From: Vibrio sp. S17_S38
Lineage (GTDB): Bacteria > Pseudomonadota > Gammaproteobacteria > Enterobacterales > Vibrionaceae
DNA length: 64,000 nucleotides
Direction of reading: 5' to 3'
NCBI RefSeq assembly: GCF_014694375.1
Contig: NZ_JAAUWW010000002.1
Coordinates: 186,001-250,000, forward strand
This document shows positions 48,177 to 58,985 of this stretch, piece after piece. Under the pieces are notes generated by a model. The model had not been told where the DNA came from, did no database searches, and saw nothing but the letters and a program-made list of their open reading frames with translations. The position numbers were made by a program, and so were the translations under genes. Position 1 is the stretch's first letter, and every line of letters begins with the position of its first letter.

Positions 48177-48336
48177 AATTTTTGAGAGGATTGCAAAAAT
48201 ACTATTATGAATCGAAGTCTTAATAACAATGATTTATAGATTGGATTGGTGAATGTATTTATGAGTTATTGATTTAATTATCAATGGTATATGGTCGGGA
48301 GATCTGCTTTTATTAGGAGGTTTTATATTGCAATAA

Positions 48337-48367
48337 AAAGCGCACATCATGAATTGATGTGCGCTTT
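48337..48367 (-). terminator. Terminator after the chitinase gene
   Basis: AAAGCGCACATCA / TGATGTGCGCTTT form a 13-bp perfect stem with a 5-base loop. On the minus strand TTTTTATTG follows, 20 bases past the chitinase stop. Confidence 0.88.
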
Positions 48368-48385
48368 ATTATTAAGGATTAATCA

Positions 48386-51300
48386 CTAAAGGCTACATAC
48401 GGTTGCCCAGCTTCCGTCGCTGCCAGGAGTCGATGCTGTCCACCAATTTGCTTGATATACGACACCGTTATTGATGACTTTGTCACCTTGGTTTGCATGA
48501 TCATTCTGCGGCAGAGTTGGGTAGGTCACTAAGCCAGAACCATCGCAACTTGCACTGCCACCGCCATTATCGCCACCACCAGTATTGATGGATAGATCGG
48601 CGACTGGAAAGTCAGGATGCTCAAACTTAAAGCTATAGTCGACACCATTAATATTGACGGTATAGTTGGCTGGGCCTGAAATTGGTAGGTAGTAGACCAT
48701 ATCCAACTCATAGGCTTCACCCGCCGGTAAGCTTTTCCATGCAGGAAGGGTAAAGGCGACACGATGCATCACACCATCTAAACCACCTACATTATCGGCG
48801 CGAGTATGACCAGAGCTAATGACGGCTAAACCCCCACCAGATTGATCTTTGGCGTTATCTGGCGCAGAGGTTGGAATATCGAACTGGAACTCGGTTCCAC
48901 CCGGAATATCTTGACCTGTGTTGTTGGTGAAGGTGATTTTTGGATTAATTGGGTAGTTTTGATCGCCTACTTTAAATCCGCCAATACTCACACTAATATC
49001 CACCACTTGTTCTGGCATTGCGCTGGTGGCGATTTTATTACCGTAAGGCGCTGCAGATTTGAACTCATCGTAAATGGTTTTGGTCATGGTATTACCCATG
49101 TGATATTCGCCATTACCAGAAATACAGGCTTGTTCAGTTGAATCAACAGTGGTTCGCTTACCGTTTGCATCTAACACATAACAGCTATAATCGCCCGCCA
49201 GTTCCCAGAACATGATGCCACCAATACCTTGGTCGATAACGTAATCAGCTTTGGTGGTGATCGATTCTTTATCTTCGGTAGATAAGAAGACCTTTTTATC
49301 TTCATTCCATAACCAAGGCGCGACCGCCACACTATCGTAATAACGAGTGTAAGAACCTGTTAAAGCATCCTCTGGATTGGTGTCTGGGTGTAAACCATAA
49401 GCATCTGCATACGATCCCCAAATGCCTTTTTCGAGGTTTTTGGCATGCCACATTGGGTTTGAACCTGCGCCCATTTCATTGCCTTTTGGATCGGTGTCGT
49501 GCCACATGTTGTCAACGCCCACCGCACCATGGCCGCAATTGTTTTTCTCTCCTTCACCTGTGCCAGCATCACATTGAGTTTGATCTGGCAATGCTGCACG
49601 ACCCCATAAACCATGATCGCCTCCAGTCACACCTTGCCAGCCGCGAGTATAATAAGGCACACCAATATTGATTCGTCCTGCCGACATAGAACCGCGGAAG
49701 AAATGATATGCCCAATCGGTGTTTAGATAACCAATGCCACCATAGGCAGCCGTACCATAAACGTTCCACTGTGCAAGCTCGGAGTCCTTACCGGTATCGT
49801 ATAAAGCCGCATTGTGGCCAACATGATCATTCCAAGCACCATGCAAGTCGTAAGACATAATATTGACATAATCGAGATATTTGGTGACGTTAAAGGTTTC
49901 CATACCACGTAATAAATAGCCTGAAGATGGCGCGGCGATGGTTAACATATAATATTGATCATCAGCCGCCGATGCTTTATCTATTTTCTCTCGTAGCACT
50001 TTCATTAGTTCTTGATAAGAAGCCCATAAGTGCGCACGACGTGGCTCCATAATGTCTTTATCAAGTGGGTTACCAGCGCCAGCCATTGAGGTCGGATACT
50101 CATAATCGATATCAATACCATCAAACTTATACTTTCGGATTAGCTCGACAGCCGACTGGGCAAATTTTTCAATCGCGGCGTGGTTAATAGATCCATCTGC
50201 ATTGGTAGTCATGGTGTAAAAACCACCATCATCAATACGCGATCCATCAGGCGCAAAGTGACCGCCAGTTTCAGCCCAGCCGCCAATAGATATCAGTGTT
50301 TTTACGCCATAACGTTTTTTGTAAGTGGCTAATGCGCCAAAGTGGCCTTTGAAGCCTAACTCGGGATCCACATCCACACCCGGCCATGTTTTATTAACCG
50401 CGGCATTATTTGGATCATTAACATCACCAATGTTGACTTTACCGTCAGAACCAATACTGACAAAGGCATAATTAATATGAGTTAATTGTTCCCATGGAAT
50501 ATCTTTTACTAGGTATGCGGCTTGTGGATCATCGCCAGATCGCCAACTGGTAAAGTAGCCAATTACACGGCGAGGATGATCGGCTCCCATGATCTCACGA
50601 CCGTCTTCATCATAAGCATCACAATAAGGAACGTTAACGCCTTCGGTTTGATATAAACCATCGGGACGACAAGAGTTGGCGGTGGGTAAATCGCTTAACA
50701 CTCTTAAAGAAACGGCCGATGAATCAGTAGTCGCCCCTTTATTGTCCGTGGCCTTAGAAAATACCGCTAAAGTCCCGGCGTTGGTGGTGGTGTAATCAAG
50801 AGTGTAAGGAGCAGAAGCTACGCTACCCACCAAAGAACCCGCAACGTAGAAATCAACTTTATCAACCGTGCCATCGCTGTCTGCAGCAGTAGCGGTTAAT
50901 GTCACCACTTCGCCAACATTCAGGCTAGTGGCGGAAAGGGCAACTGAAACAGTTGGTGCTTGATTGCCATCTGTTGGTGCTGCTTTAACATCAACAGTGA
51001 CACTACTTTGGGTACTTTGTGCGCCTTCATTATCGTATGCAATAGAGCTAAAGCTATGTGAACCTGAAACAGCGGTCCAACTTGCTTTATAAGGTGCGGT
51101 GGTCGCTTGTGCCACAATTGAGCCATCGACTAGAAATTCAACACGAGCAATACTGCCATCAGCATCATTGGCACTAGCCGTTAATGTCACTATGTCGCCT
51201 TCGGTAATATCCGCTGCTGCCACTGGTGCAGTAAGATCAGAGGTCGGGGCTTCATTAGTGATAACTTCACCAGAGCATGTGTCAATTAATGCCCAGGCTC

Positions 51301-51529
51301 CCCATTCACCAGCCTCTATTGGGTTATTGCCTTGAGTCCAATATTTCGCGCTATATACACTGCTATCTTGCTGTACTTTATCTCCGCTATTATAAATTGC
51401 GCTTGAATCCCACTTTTCTATCGAACTACAATCGGTGGCCGCGTAACTTCCGAATGCCATGATGCAACCCACGGTTAAGGTACTCAGCCGAAAGGCATGT
51501 TTGCCAAATTTAGTTTGTGCTCTTTCCAT
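48386..51529 (-). CDS. Multidomain GH18 chitinase
   Basis: This 1047-residue secreted protein begins with a Sec signal ([16 protein letters not shown]). A CBM5/12 chitin-binding module (about 34-88) is followed by two Ig-like/PKD repeats (about 95-182 and 188-282). The GH18 barrel starts near 313, with [10 protein letters not shown] and catalytic Glu477, and [14 protein letters not shown]-terminal beta module (about 855-990) is followed by a second CBM5/12 (about 995-1047; [11 protein letters not shown]). It hydrolyses crystalline chitin outside the cell, like the large vibrio chitinases. Monocistronic, with its own terminator. Divergent from the BCCT gene. Confidence 0.94.
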   Translation of the reverse strand: MERAQTKFGKHAFRLSTLTVGCIMAFGSYAATDCSSIEKWDSSAIYNSGDKVQQDSSVYSAKYWTQGNNPIEAGEWGAWALIDTCSGEVITNEAPTSDLTAPVAAADITEGDIVTLTASANDADGSIARVEFLVDGSIVAQATTAPYKASWTAVSGSHSFSSIAYDNEGAQSTQSSVTVDVKAAPTDGNQAPTVSVALSATSLNVGEVVTLTATAADSDGTVDKVDFYVAGSLVGSVASAPYTLDYTTTNAGTLAVFSKATDNKGATTDSSAVSLRVLSDLPTANSCRPDGLYQTEGVNVPYCDAYDEDGREIMGADHPRRVIGYFTSWRSGDDPQAAYLVKDIPWEQLTHINYAFVSIGSDGKVNIGDVNDPNNAAVNKTWPGVDVDPELGFKGHFGALATYKKRYGVKTLISIGGWAETGGHFAPDGSRIDDGGFYTMTTNADGSINHAAIEKFAQSAVELIRKYKFDGIDIDYEYPTSMAGAGNPLDKDIMEPRRAHLWASYQELMKVLREKIDKASAADDQYYMLTIAAPSSGYLLRGMETFNVTKYLDYVNIMSYDLHGAWNDHVGHNAALYDTGKDSELAQWNVYGTAAYGGIGYLNTDWAYHFFRGSMSAGRINIGVPYYTRGWQGVTGGDHGLWGRAALPDQTQCDAGTGEGEKNNCGHGAVGVDNMWHDTDPKGNEMGAGSNPMWHAKNLEKGIWGSYADAYGLHPDTNPEDALTGSYTRYYDSVAVAPWLWNEDKKVFLSTEDKESITTKADYVIDQGIGGIMFWELAGDYSCYVLDANGKRTTVDSTEQACISGNGEYHMGNTMTKTIYDEFKSAAPYGNKIATSAMPEQVVDISVSIGGFKVGDQNYPINPKITFTNNTGQDIPGGTEFQFDIPTSAPDNAKDQSGGGLAVISSGHTRADNVGGLDGVMHRVAFTLPAWKSLPAGEAYELDMVYYLPISGPANYTVNINGVDYSFKFEHPDFPVADLSINTGGGDNGGGSASCDGSGLVTYPTLPQNDHANQGDKVINNGVVYQANWWTASTPGSDGSWATVCSL

Positions 51530-52001
51530 ATTAAATCATCCCTAAAATATTGTTTTTACTTATTGTATGGATAGCAATTACCCCTGCGATCTACTTAAGT
51601 TCTCGCGCAAAACAACTGTAGGAGAATTTATATAATTCACACTGACATATTGTGATAATTCAATGGTGACTCGGAAAGTTACTATCAGACAGGCAAAAAA
51701 TTACACCAGTTTGTAGATGCAATCGGTTTTTTAGTTATTCTGACATTTCAATAACATAAGAGGCGGATTTCGAATGTTTATTCGGCATTTAAATAAATAA
51801 TGGCTTATTGGGTTGACGTTATTCTATAAACCTTTACCCTACGTCGGCTAAACTTATGACTGGTTATTTTCGTCATCTATTTTTGTATGGTAGATGACTG
51901 AATCTGTTTTAAGTGATACGCGACCTGTTTGGAAGGGATGACAGCAGGTGTAAATACATCTTTGTTATGGTACGTGCCATGCAGAGAAAATTGGAGTCAG
52001 A
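51530..52001. promoter_or_regulatory. Divergent control region between chitinase and BCCT genes
   Basis: This gap of about 470 bases has no gene. An 8-bp perfect inverted repeat, GTCATCTA (51872-51879) and TAGATGAC (51891-51898), lies 105 bases before the BCCT gene and may be an operator. No TGTGA-N6-TCACA site was found by eye. The rest is unremarkable AT-rich DNA. Confidence 0.4.
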
Positions 52002-53588
52002 ATGTCTGATTTAACCAACTCCCTAGATACATCTTCACAATCATCTAATTCTCAATTACAAGAAACCGCTTCATCCACATCTGATAAATTAGGTCTTACC
52101 AATCCCGCACTTTGGTATAGCGGTGGTTTTATTGCCCTTTTTGTCGTACTTGCCTTATTCGATGGTCAAGTGCTATCCAGCTTAGTTAATATTGGCTTTG
52201 CTTGGTCAGTAGAAGTCTTTGGTCCTTTTTGGCAAGTTCTTTTATTACTTACTTTTCTTATTGGACTTGCTTTAGCCGTCGGACGTACTGGCCGTGTAAT
52301 CCTTGGTGGTATTGATACACCAGAACTGCCTAATTTTCGTTGGATGTCGATTCTTTTTTGTACTCTACTTGCTGGCGGCGGCGTCTTTTGGGCTGCGGCT
52401 GAGCCGATCGCGCACTTTGTTAGCGCACCTCCAATTTATGCTGCCACCGATGATATTCAACAAAGAGCGATTAATGCGCTTTCTCAATCCTTTATGCATT
52501 GGGGGTTTTTAGCGTGGGCGATTGTGGGTAGTTTAACGACAATTGTGGTGATGCACCTTCATTACGATAAAGGCTTACCTCTAAAACCTCGAATTTTGCT
52601 TTACCCAGTTTTAGGTGAAAGAGCGCTTAATGGACATACTGGAGCCTTGATTGATGCTTGCTGTATCATTGCGGTCGCCGCAGGCACAATTGGCCCAATT
52701 GGTTTCCTTGGTTTGCAAATTAGTTATGCTTTAAATGAGTTGTTTAATGTGCCTAATGGCTTCATTACACAGATGATTATCGTATTGTTTGCTATTGTTT
52801 TATATACCCTTTCTGCATTAAGTGGTCTAAATCGCGGAATGCAAATGATCAGTCGTTATAATGTTATTTTAGCGGCTGGGTTAATGATTTACATTTTAAT
52901 CTTTGGCCCTACTAACTTCATTTTCAATGGCTATATTCAAGGCGTTGGAACAATGATTGATAATTTCATTCCTATGGCGACTTATCGTGGTGATGAAGGG
53001 TGGTTAAGTGGTTGGACAGTATTTTTCTGGGGATGGTTTTTAGGCTATGGCCCTATGATGGCTATTTTCATTGCTCGTATTTCTCGTGGTCGTTCTATTC
53101 GTGAACTGATTTGTACCATAAGTCTAGTGGCACCATTAGTGACGTGTTTTTGGTTCACTATTATCGGTGGTAGCGGATTAGCATTTGAGATAGCTAATCC
53201 GGGTAGTATTAGTTCGGCATTTGAAGGCTTCAATCTGCCTGGTGCATTATTTGCGATTACTCAACAATTTCCAATGCCAACCTTAGTGTCGATTTTATTT
53301 ATTGTACTGACGACGGTATTTATTGTGACAACGGGTGACTCGATGACTTATACCATCAGTGTTGTGATCAGCGGAGAAACAGAACCTAACGCGGTTATTC
53401 GAACCTTTTGGGGAGTTATGATGGGCGTGACCGCGATCATTTTGATTTCACTTGGTGAAGGTGGGATCTCGGCGTTGCAATCATTCATTGTGATCACGGC
53501 GGTGCCGGTATCGTTTATTTTATTGCCTTCATTGTGGAATGCGCCACAAATTGCAATGAAAATGGCGAAAGAGCAGGGCTTTGATTAA
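52002..53588 (+). CDS. BCCT-family transporter with altered aromatic box
   Basis: This 528-residue protein has a polar Ser-rich N-terminus (1-35) and twelve hydrophobic segments. The family mark FWGVAEP is FWAAAEPIAHF here, and the TM8 motif reads FFWGWFLGYGPMMAIFIARISRGRSIRE. In betaine carriers this is typically FYWAWWISWxPF, so two of the three substrate-contacting Trp are Phe and Tyr. It is a sodium- or proton-coupled carrier of a quaternary or related solute, perhaps not betaine itself. GGAGTC precedes the ATG. Its place near proVWX and cosR suits osmoprotection. Confidence 0.9.
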   Translation: MSDLTNSLDTSSQSSNSQLQETASSTSDKLGLTNPALWYSGGFIALFVVLALFDGQVLSSLVNIGFAWSVEVFGPFWQVLLLLTFLIGLALAVGRTGRVILGGIDTPELPNFRWMSILFCTLLAGGGVFWAAAEPIAHFVSAPPIYAATDDIQQRAINALSQSFMHWGFLAWAIVGSLTTIVVMHLHYDKGLPLKPRILLYPVLGERALNGHTGALIDACCIIAVAAGTIGPIGFLGLQISYALNELFNVPNGFITQMIIVLFAIVLYTLSALSGLNRGMQMISRYNVILAAGLMIYILIFGPTNFIFNGYIQGVGTMIDNFIPMATYRGDEGWLSGWTVFFWGWFLGYGPMMAIFIARISRGRSIRELICTISLVAPLVTCFWFTIIGGSGLAFEIANPGSISSAFEGFNLPGALFAITQQFPMPTLVSILFIVLTTVFIVTTGDSMTYTISVVISGETEPNAVIRTFWGVMMGVTAIILISLGEGGISALQSFIVITAVPVSFILLPSLWNAPQIAMKMAKEQGFD

Positions 53589-53620
53589 TCTATAATATTG
53601 ATGGCCTAAAAATAATAAAG

Positions 53621-53643
53621 CCAGCCTTTGGGTTGGTTTTTTT
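53621..53643 (+). terminator. Terminator after the BCCT gene
   Basis: CCAGCC / GGTTGG (one G-U) with a TTTG loop is followed by seven T's, 33 bases past the stop. Confidence 0.85.
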
Positions 53644-53733
53644 CTATTGAAGTTCGCATAATAAACAAAATGGCTGCAATATTTTGTCACACAGGCTTAA
53701 ACTTAAACAGAGTTAAATCATAAGGTAATCGCG

Positions 53734-54165
53734 ATGAAGTACTCTATTGTTGAAGCTAGCATAAAAGATTCAGCTTCCATCTCTGAGTTAACAAAAACAT
53801 TAGGTTATGAAACTACTGAATCTGAAACTCAGCTTTGGTTATCAAATATGCAACATTTTGATCATTATTGCGTGCTATTAGCTTCTACTCCGGAGCAAGT
53901 CTTAGGTTGGTTGGTAGTAGAAAAGCGATTGTCACTCGAAACTGGTTTTAAAGCTGAAATTACGGGACTTGTGGTAAGTTCACTTGCTCGTCGATTAGGG
54001 GTTGGAAAAGGATTAGTGCTTGCAGCTCAACATTGGGCTCAACAACAAGGATTAAAGTGTTTGATGGTAAGATCAAATATTGCGCGGGAAGAATCGCATG
54101 ATTTCTATCAAGCTTTGGATTTTATCAAGACGAAAACCACACATGTATATCAAAAAAGTCTTTAA
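53734..54165 (+). CDS. GNAT-family N-acetyltransferase
   Basis: This 143-residue protein has the GNAT core: strand with EITGLVVSSLARRLGVGKGLVLAA (acetyl-CoA pyrophosphate loop R/Q-x-x-G-x-G/A) and NIAREESHDFYQALDFIKTKT (motif B). Substrate (small molecule or protein amine) unknown. It starts with AAGGTAATCG upstream. Stands alone, convergent with the EamA gene 44 bases on. Confidence 0.87.
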   Translation: MKYSIVEASIKDSASISELTKTLGYETTESETQLWLSNMQHFDHYCVLLASTPEQVLGWLVVEKRLSLETGFKAEITGLVVSSLARRLGVGKGLVLAAQHWAQQQGLKCLMVRSNIAREESHDFYQALDFIKTKTTHVYQKSL

Positions 54166-54208
54166 TAGCTAGGTGTCATAAGCTTAACACCTAGCGAATA
54201 TTGATGGA

Positions 54209-55129
54209 TTACGTTTCTGTTGGACGAGGCTTTAAGGTAATTAAGCGAGGCAATAATAAACCCGCGATAACGACAGCAACCCCGACGAGTTGTAATTGGG
54301 TCACGCTTTGTCCCATTATCAATGAAGTAAACAAAGCAAATACAGGTACAAAATTAAAGAATAGTGAGGCATTGGCTGAGCCTAGCTGACGCACACCGTT
54401 TAACCATAATAAATAACCTGCGACGGTGCCAAAGAGTCCGATGTAAATTATCTCGGTCATACCTACGGTTGAGCTATTCATGAATTCATCAAAAGGGTGA
54501 ATTTCAGGAGTCATCAAACACATAATCCCAATCACTACCGCACCGCTGACCATGCCGATAAAGGTGTATGGGATCACTGGCATCCAACGGCTGATCCCCT
54601 GGCTGCAATAAGTGTATAAACTCCACGCGAGCATTCCGGTAAAAATAAGTTTATCACCATGATTAAGCTGCATATTCAGTAATGTTTCTAGGTGTCCATT
54701 AGTGATCACGAGCATGACACCCGATAAACTGACCAATAAACTAAAACATTGCGCACCTGTTGGCAGAGTACGTTTTGCAACACAAGCGATCAGTGATGTC
54801 ATCAATGGACTGAGCGCCATAATGAGGGAACCATTGGCAGCGCTGGTATAAGTTAGCCCTGTAAATAGGCCGAGATTTAAGCCTCCAACCCCAACGGCGC
54901 TCACCGCCACAGCCCAAATCCATTGTTTAGTTGTTAACATGATTTTGGGACTACGAATCATTTTTATATATATAGCTAGACAAATTGCTGCAATCGTAAA
55001 GCGCCAAAAGACTAACGTAAAAGCATGCACTTCATTTAAGGCATTTTTACCGAGAGGGAAAGTGCTTCCCCAAAAAAAAGCACACAGAACCAAAAGTAGC
55101 GCGGCTTTGGTGGTGGTTGATAAATTCAT
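54209..55129 (-). CDS. EamA/DMT-family transporter
   Basis: This 306-residue protein has ten hydrophobic segments in two EamA repeats (LCAFFWGSTFPLGKNALNEVHAFTLVFWRF and LFGTVAGYLLWLNGVRQLGSANASLFFNFVPVFA). It is a probable inner-membrane exporter of unknown metabolites. It is divergent from a LysR gene 92 bases away, its likely regulator. Confidence 0.88.
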   Translation of the reverse strand: MNLSTTTKAALLLVLCAFFWGSTFPLGKNALNEVHAFTLVFWRFTIAAICLAIYIKMIRSPKIMLTTKQWIWAVAVSAVGVGGLNLGLFTGLTYTSAANGSLIMALSPLMTSLIACVAKRTLPTGAQCFSLLVSLSGVMLVITNGHLETLLNMQLNHGDKLIFTGMLAWSLYTYCSQGISRWMPVIPYTFIGMVSGAVVIGIMCLMTPEIHPFDEFMNSSTVGMTEIIYIGLFGTVAGYLLWLNGVRQLGSANASLFFNFVPVFALFTSLIMGQSVTQLQLVGVAVVIAGLLLPRLITLKPRPTET

Positions 55130-55221
55130 ATTATTCCATCTAACTTGTTAAAAACTTGTCACTAGTGTATTAGTTTCAATAATTAGATAAACAAGCAAAA
55201 ATAAGATGGTAAATCCTATAT

Positions 55222-56118
55222 ATGAAATCTAACTATTCACTTGATGATCTACATTATTTTTGTACTGTAGCACGTCTAAAAAGTTTTAAAGCCGCAGCGG
55301 AAAGTTTATCTATGCCACTTTCCACTCTGAGCCGCCGTATTCGTCAATTGGAACAAGACTTGCAACTTAGGTTACTAAACCGAGATGCACACCGAGTATC
55401 ACTCACGCATACAGGAGAGTTGTATTTCCAGCGGGCGAATGATTTATTTGATGAGCTGAGTGATATTGGTGAAGACTTACACAGTGAAAAATACCAAGCA
55501 AAAGGTAAAATTCGTATTAGTGCCCCAATCAATGCTGGCTCTCAGTTTTTACGTGAGATTTTTTATGATTTTTTATTGCAATATCCGGATATTCAACTTG
55601 ATTTGCATTTTTCTAATACGCTAATTGATATCGAAGAAGAAGGCATGGATGTGGTTTTTCGAGTGGGAAATCCAGTTGTGGACAATTGGATTGCTCGGCC
55701 ATTAAAGGATATCCATTTTATTTTGTGCGCATGTCCCAACTATGACACCGCAGCAATAACGCATCCGACGGATTTGTGCGGTAAGCCTGTGATCATCTGC
55801 CATCCTATGTCTATTTGGCAGTTAGTAAATGTAGAAACTAAGCAAGAATATGATTTCCAAGCTACTAACGGTATCCGATTAGAAGTGGATGAAATTCAGA
55901 TGTTGACCCATGGCGTTAAAAAAGGTCTAGGTATCGGTTATATCCCAGACTATTTTGCGCATCCAATGATAGAAAATAATGAATTGAGCAGAGTATTACC
56001 AGAGTGGCGCAGCAAGGTTAGAACGTTATTTATGTTGTACCGTGATCGCGATAACTTGCCAATGCGAGTGCGGTTGTTTGTCGAGTATGTGGTTGCGCGT
56101 TTTGATGAAATGGAATAA
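55222..56118 (+). CDS. LysR-family transcriptional regulator (CrgA-type)
   Basis: This 298-residue protein begins with YSLDDLHYFCTVARLKSFKAAAESLSMPLSTLSRRIRQLEQDLQLRLLNRDAHRVSLTHTGE, a LysR helix-turn-helix. The effector domain from about residue 90 has GKIRISAPINAGSQFLREIFYDFLLQYPDIQLDL, as in the CrgA/AaeR subgroup that often senses aromatic or quinone compounds. It probably controls the divergent EamA gene. It ends in a shared terminator with pyrC. Confidence 0.9.
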   Translation: MKSNYSLDDLHYFCTVARLKSFKAAAESLSMPLSTLSRRIRQLEQDLQLRLLNRDAHRVSLTHTGELYFQRANDLFDELSDIGEDLHSEKYQAKGKIRISAPINAGSQFLREIFYDFLLQYPDIQLDLHFSNTLIDIEEEGMDVVFRVGNPVVDNWIARPLKDIHFILCACPNYDTAAITHPTDLCGKPVIICHPMSIWQLVNVETKQEYDFQATNGIRLEVDEIQMLTHGVKKGLGIGYIPDYFAHPMIENNELSRVLPEWRSKVRTLFMLYRDRDNLPMRVRLFVEYVVARFDEME

Positions 56119-56191
56119 ATACCTTATCGGATCTTATCGTTTAATTTAATACCTCAATAAATCAACGCTGATTTTACTTATGATGATAAAT

Positions 56192-56233
56192 AAAAAGATC
56201 GGGTATGGACTGATTCCAATCCCCGAGCTTTTT
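56192..56233. terminator. Bidirectional terminator between LysR gene and pyrC
   Basis: AAAAAGATCGGG pairs with CCCCGAGCTTTTT (one mismatch), with an inner TGGA-CTGAT-TCCA stem. It lies between the convergent stops. Confidence 0.75.
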
Positions 56234-56275
56234 ATATCAATATTCTGTTAGTGATAAAACATCACGAAATCGTTT

Positions 56276-57304
56276 TTATTTTACCAACCATTCAATCTGT
56301 TCATTGGCTCGGATTGGAACTACAACATCGTCGCCAAAAGGCATCGTTGCAGGCACTGACCATGATGATTTTTCAATGGTGATGGTGTCGCTATTACGCG
56401 CGATATTATAGAAATCAGGACCATTATGACTAGCAAACGCTTCTAGATTCTCAAGCTTGCCCTCTTTATCAAATACTTCGGCGTAAAGTTCAATCGAAGC
56501 GTGCGCGGTATAAGACCCGGCACAACCACAAGAGGTTTCTTTTTTGCCTTGAGCGTGAGGTGCAGAATCGGTACCGATGAAGAATTTTTTGTTACCGCTG
56601 GTGGCTGCTTCTATTAAAGCTTGTTGGTGTGAACCACGCTTCAAAATTGGTAAGCAATAAAAGTGAGGACGGATACCGCCTACTAGCATGTGATTACGAT
56701 TGAATAATAAGTGGTGCGCAGTAATCGTTGCTGCCACGTTATCGCCCGCATTTTTAACGAATTCAACGGCGTTGCTAGTGGTAATATGCTCTAACACGAT
56801 TTTTAAATGTGGGAAATCATTGACGATCGGTGCAAGAACCGTACTTAAGAATATTTCTTCACGATCAAAAATATCCACATCGTGAGTTGTCACTTCCCCA
56901 TGAATAAGCAATAACATGCCAATTTCAGCCATCGCTTCTAAAACAGGGTAGATTTTTTGTGCCGAGGTCACACCAGAATCAGAGTTTGTGGTAGCACCGG
57001 CAGGGTAGAGTTTACACGCAACCACTTTGCCAGAAGCGTGTGCGGTGCGAACATCCTCAGCGGTAGTGTTATCGGTTAAATACAGTGCCATCAACGGCTC
57101 AAATGCATGGTTTTGGTTATACTCCATAATGCGTTTACGGTATTCAAGCGCCATGTCTAAATTGGTCACGGGTGGAACCGTATTGGGCATGATCAACGCT
57201 CGACCATTGTAACGGCTGATATCTTTTACGGTATTGGCTAATGCATCGCCATCGCGTAAATGAACATGCCAATCGTCAGGACGGGTAATGGTTAGGGTTG
57301 TCAT
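56276..57304 (-). CDS. pyrC: Dihydroorotase
   Basis: This 342-residue amidohydrolase has the metal site DWHVHLRDG (His13, His15), the carbamylated lysine in [16 protein letters not shown] (Lys98), [16 protein letters not shown] and [13 protein letters not shown]. It is class II PyrC, cyclising carbamoyl-aspartate to dihydroorotate in pyrimidine synthesis. Full length. A PurR-like box lies about 60 bases before the start. Confidence 0.96.
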   Translation of the reverse strand: MTTLTITRPDDWHVHLRDGDALANTVKDISRYNGRALIMPNTVPPVTNLDMALEYRKRIMEYNQNHAFEPLMALYLTDNTTAEDVRTAHASGKVVACKLYPAGATTNSDSGVTSAQKIYPVLEAMAEIGMLLLIHGEVTTHDVDIFDREEIFLSTVLAPIVNDFPHLKIVLEHITTSNAVEFVKNAGDNVAATITAHHLLFNRNHMLVGGIRPHFYCLPILKRGSHQQALIEAATSGNKKFFIGTDSAPHAQGKKETSCGCAGSYTAHASIELYAEVFDKEGKLENLEAFASHNGPDFYNIARNSDTITIEKSSWSVPATMPFGDDVVVPIRANEQIEWLVK

Positions 57305-57364
57305 GAATTTCCACCTTTATTTATGAGCTAATTTCTGATGTTGAATGTTTATGGGCAAAGTCGT

Positions 57365-57380
57365 ACGCAAACGCTTTCGT
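57365..57380 (-). promoter_or_regulatory. PurR box upstream of pyrC
   Basis: ACGCAAACGCTTTCGT differs at one base from the E. coli PurR operator form ACGCAAACGTTTTCGT. pyrC is a known PurR target in E. coli, so repression by PurR with hypoxanthine or guanine is likely. Confidence 0.7.
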
Positions 57381-57482
57381 TTAGAGCGAATCATAGAGGA
57401 AATGCCCCTAATTTTCACCTGATCTTTTATAGGGATTTCTGCTAATATTCAATCAACAAAATAAAAAAGCATTGGAGCGGTA

Positions 57483-58691
57483 ATGAGTACGTCTGAATTG
57501 GAAAGAAAACTCGCTAAGATTGAAGCTACACTTGGTTTTGATAAGAAAGATGGTCTAGGTGAATATACTCCCGCTTTACTCTCTCAAATTAATGTTTATC
57601 CAGTTAAGTCAATCACTGGGATTGAACTGTCGTCATCTTGGGTTGAAAAACAAGGCTTGAGCTTTGACCGTCGTTTTATGGTGGCCGATATGAATGGCAG
57701 GATGATCACAGCTCGTGAAAATAATCAAATGGTGCGAGTAAAATCAGCTCTGCAATCCAATGGTTTAGTACTAACCTACCCAGAAGCAAAACCATTGCAT
57801 ATTAAATTTACCGATTGCTTAATGACAGAGGTGACGTGTCAAGTATGGGGCGATGAGTTTCAAGCTTATGCGACGTCAGAAGAAGCTAATCAATGGTTTA
57901 GTTTTATTATTGGTAAAAAAGTACAATTATTGTTTACGGGTGAGCAATCGAATCGTCAGCGAGAAAAAATTCAAACCAATGTGAGCTTTGCGGATGGATA
58001 TCCATTGTTATTGATAAGCCAAGCCTCTCTTGATGAACTAAATCAACGTTGTCTAAATAAAGGAAGCACAGTGCAACACAGCATGGCTCAGTTTAGACCT
58101 AATATTGTGGTGTCAGATACGAAAGCTTTTGCTGAGGATGGGTGGAAACGTATTCGTATTGGTGAAGTCGAATTTGAAATCGTTAAATCTTGTATGCGTT
58201 GTGTACTTACTACGGTGAATCCTAAAACCGCCATGCGCAGTGAGCAAAATGAACCGCTTAAAACATTATCCACTTTTCGTTCTGATGACGATGGTGGTAT
58301 TTATTTTGGCCAAAATGTGATCGCTAAAAATGAAGGAATGATCCGTACGGGCGATGTGGTTGAAGTACTCGAAACCAAAGAAAAAGAGCTCTACCAAGAT
58401 ACCAGTGAGGATGTGGTTGAAGCTGAGCCTGTAAAAACCATTATGATTAGTATTGATGGTAATTTATTTGAAGGTGATAACCAGTCAACCTTATTAGAGC
58501 AAGCTGAAAAAGCAGGTGTCTCGGTTGCTAATAGTTGCCGATCTGGTTTTTGTGGGACGTGTAAAATGACATTAGAATCTGGCAAGGTTGATCAGCCTGA
58601 CATGCCAGCTTTATTCCCTGGCGAAATTGATGAAGGTAAAGTGCTTGCGTGTTGCTGCATTCCGAAGTCAGATGTCGAATTAGTCAGCTAG
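57483..58691 (+). CDS. ycbX: MOSC-domain protein with C-terminal [2Fe-2S] ferredoxin domain (YcbX-like)
   Basis: This 402-residue protein has an N-terminal beta-barrel MOSC_N domain (about 25-135; LSQINVYPVKSITGIELSSSWVEKQGLSFDRRFMV). A MOSC domain follows (about 160-300; FRPNIVV..RIRIGEVEFEIVKSCMRCVLTTV, whose Cys is the likely molybdenum ligand). The C-terminal ferredoxin domain has CRSGFCGTC and a fourth Cys in VLACCCIP. E. coli YcbX, of similar layout, detoxifies N-hydroxylated bases with molybdenum cofactor. Starts after a GGAGCGGTA site. Confidence 0.88.
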   Translation: MSTSELERKLAKIEATLGFDKKDGLGEYTPALLSQINVYPVKSITGIELSSSWVEKQGLSFDRRFMVADMNGRMITARENNQMVRVKSALQSNGLVLTYPEAKPLHIKFTDCLMTEVTCQVWGDEFQAYATSEEANQWFSFIIGKKVQLLFTGEQSNRQREKIQTNVSFADGYPLLLISQASLDELNQRCLNKGSTVQHSMAQFRPNIVVSDTKAFAEDGWKRIRIGEVEFEIVKSCMRCVLTTVNPKTAMRSEQNEPLKTLSTFRSDDDGGIYFGQNVIAKNEGMIRTGDVVEVLETKEKELYQDTSEDVVEAEPVKTIMISIDGNLFEGDNQSTLLEQAEKAGVSVANSCRSGFCGTCKMTLESGKVDQPDMPALFPGEIDEGKVLACCCIPKSDVELVS

Positions 58692-58715
58692 TTTATCCGT
58701 CTCTGGCAATAGAAT

Positions 58716-58750
58716 AACCGTCGTTAAGCTGAGGTTTAACGATGGTTTTT
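58716..58750 (+). terminator. Terminator after the MOSC-ferredoxin gene
   Basis: AACCGTCGTTAA pairs with TTAACGATGGTT (one G-U) and is followed by TTTATT, 25 bases past the stop. Confidence 0.75.
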
Positions 58751-58985
58751 ATTACTTTATAGGTTACCCGATAAGAGTGAATGCGTTCGCTTTTTTTGTA
58801 AAATTAAGTTACATTTCGGCCTGCGTTTTTGAACTCTTTCCGCCTAAGTTGTCTTAGTTGGTCATACTTGGTGAATTCAGGCGCATTTTACAGGCTTGTT
58901 CCTGCCGATTTTTTTCAATTTTCTGCCTTATTTTATTATTAAGGTGATGAATTATAAACACGATAAATTATAAACACACAGAATT

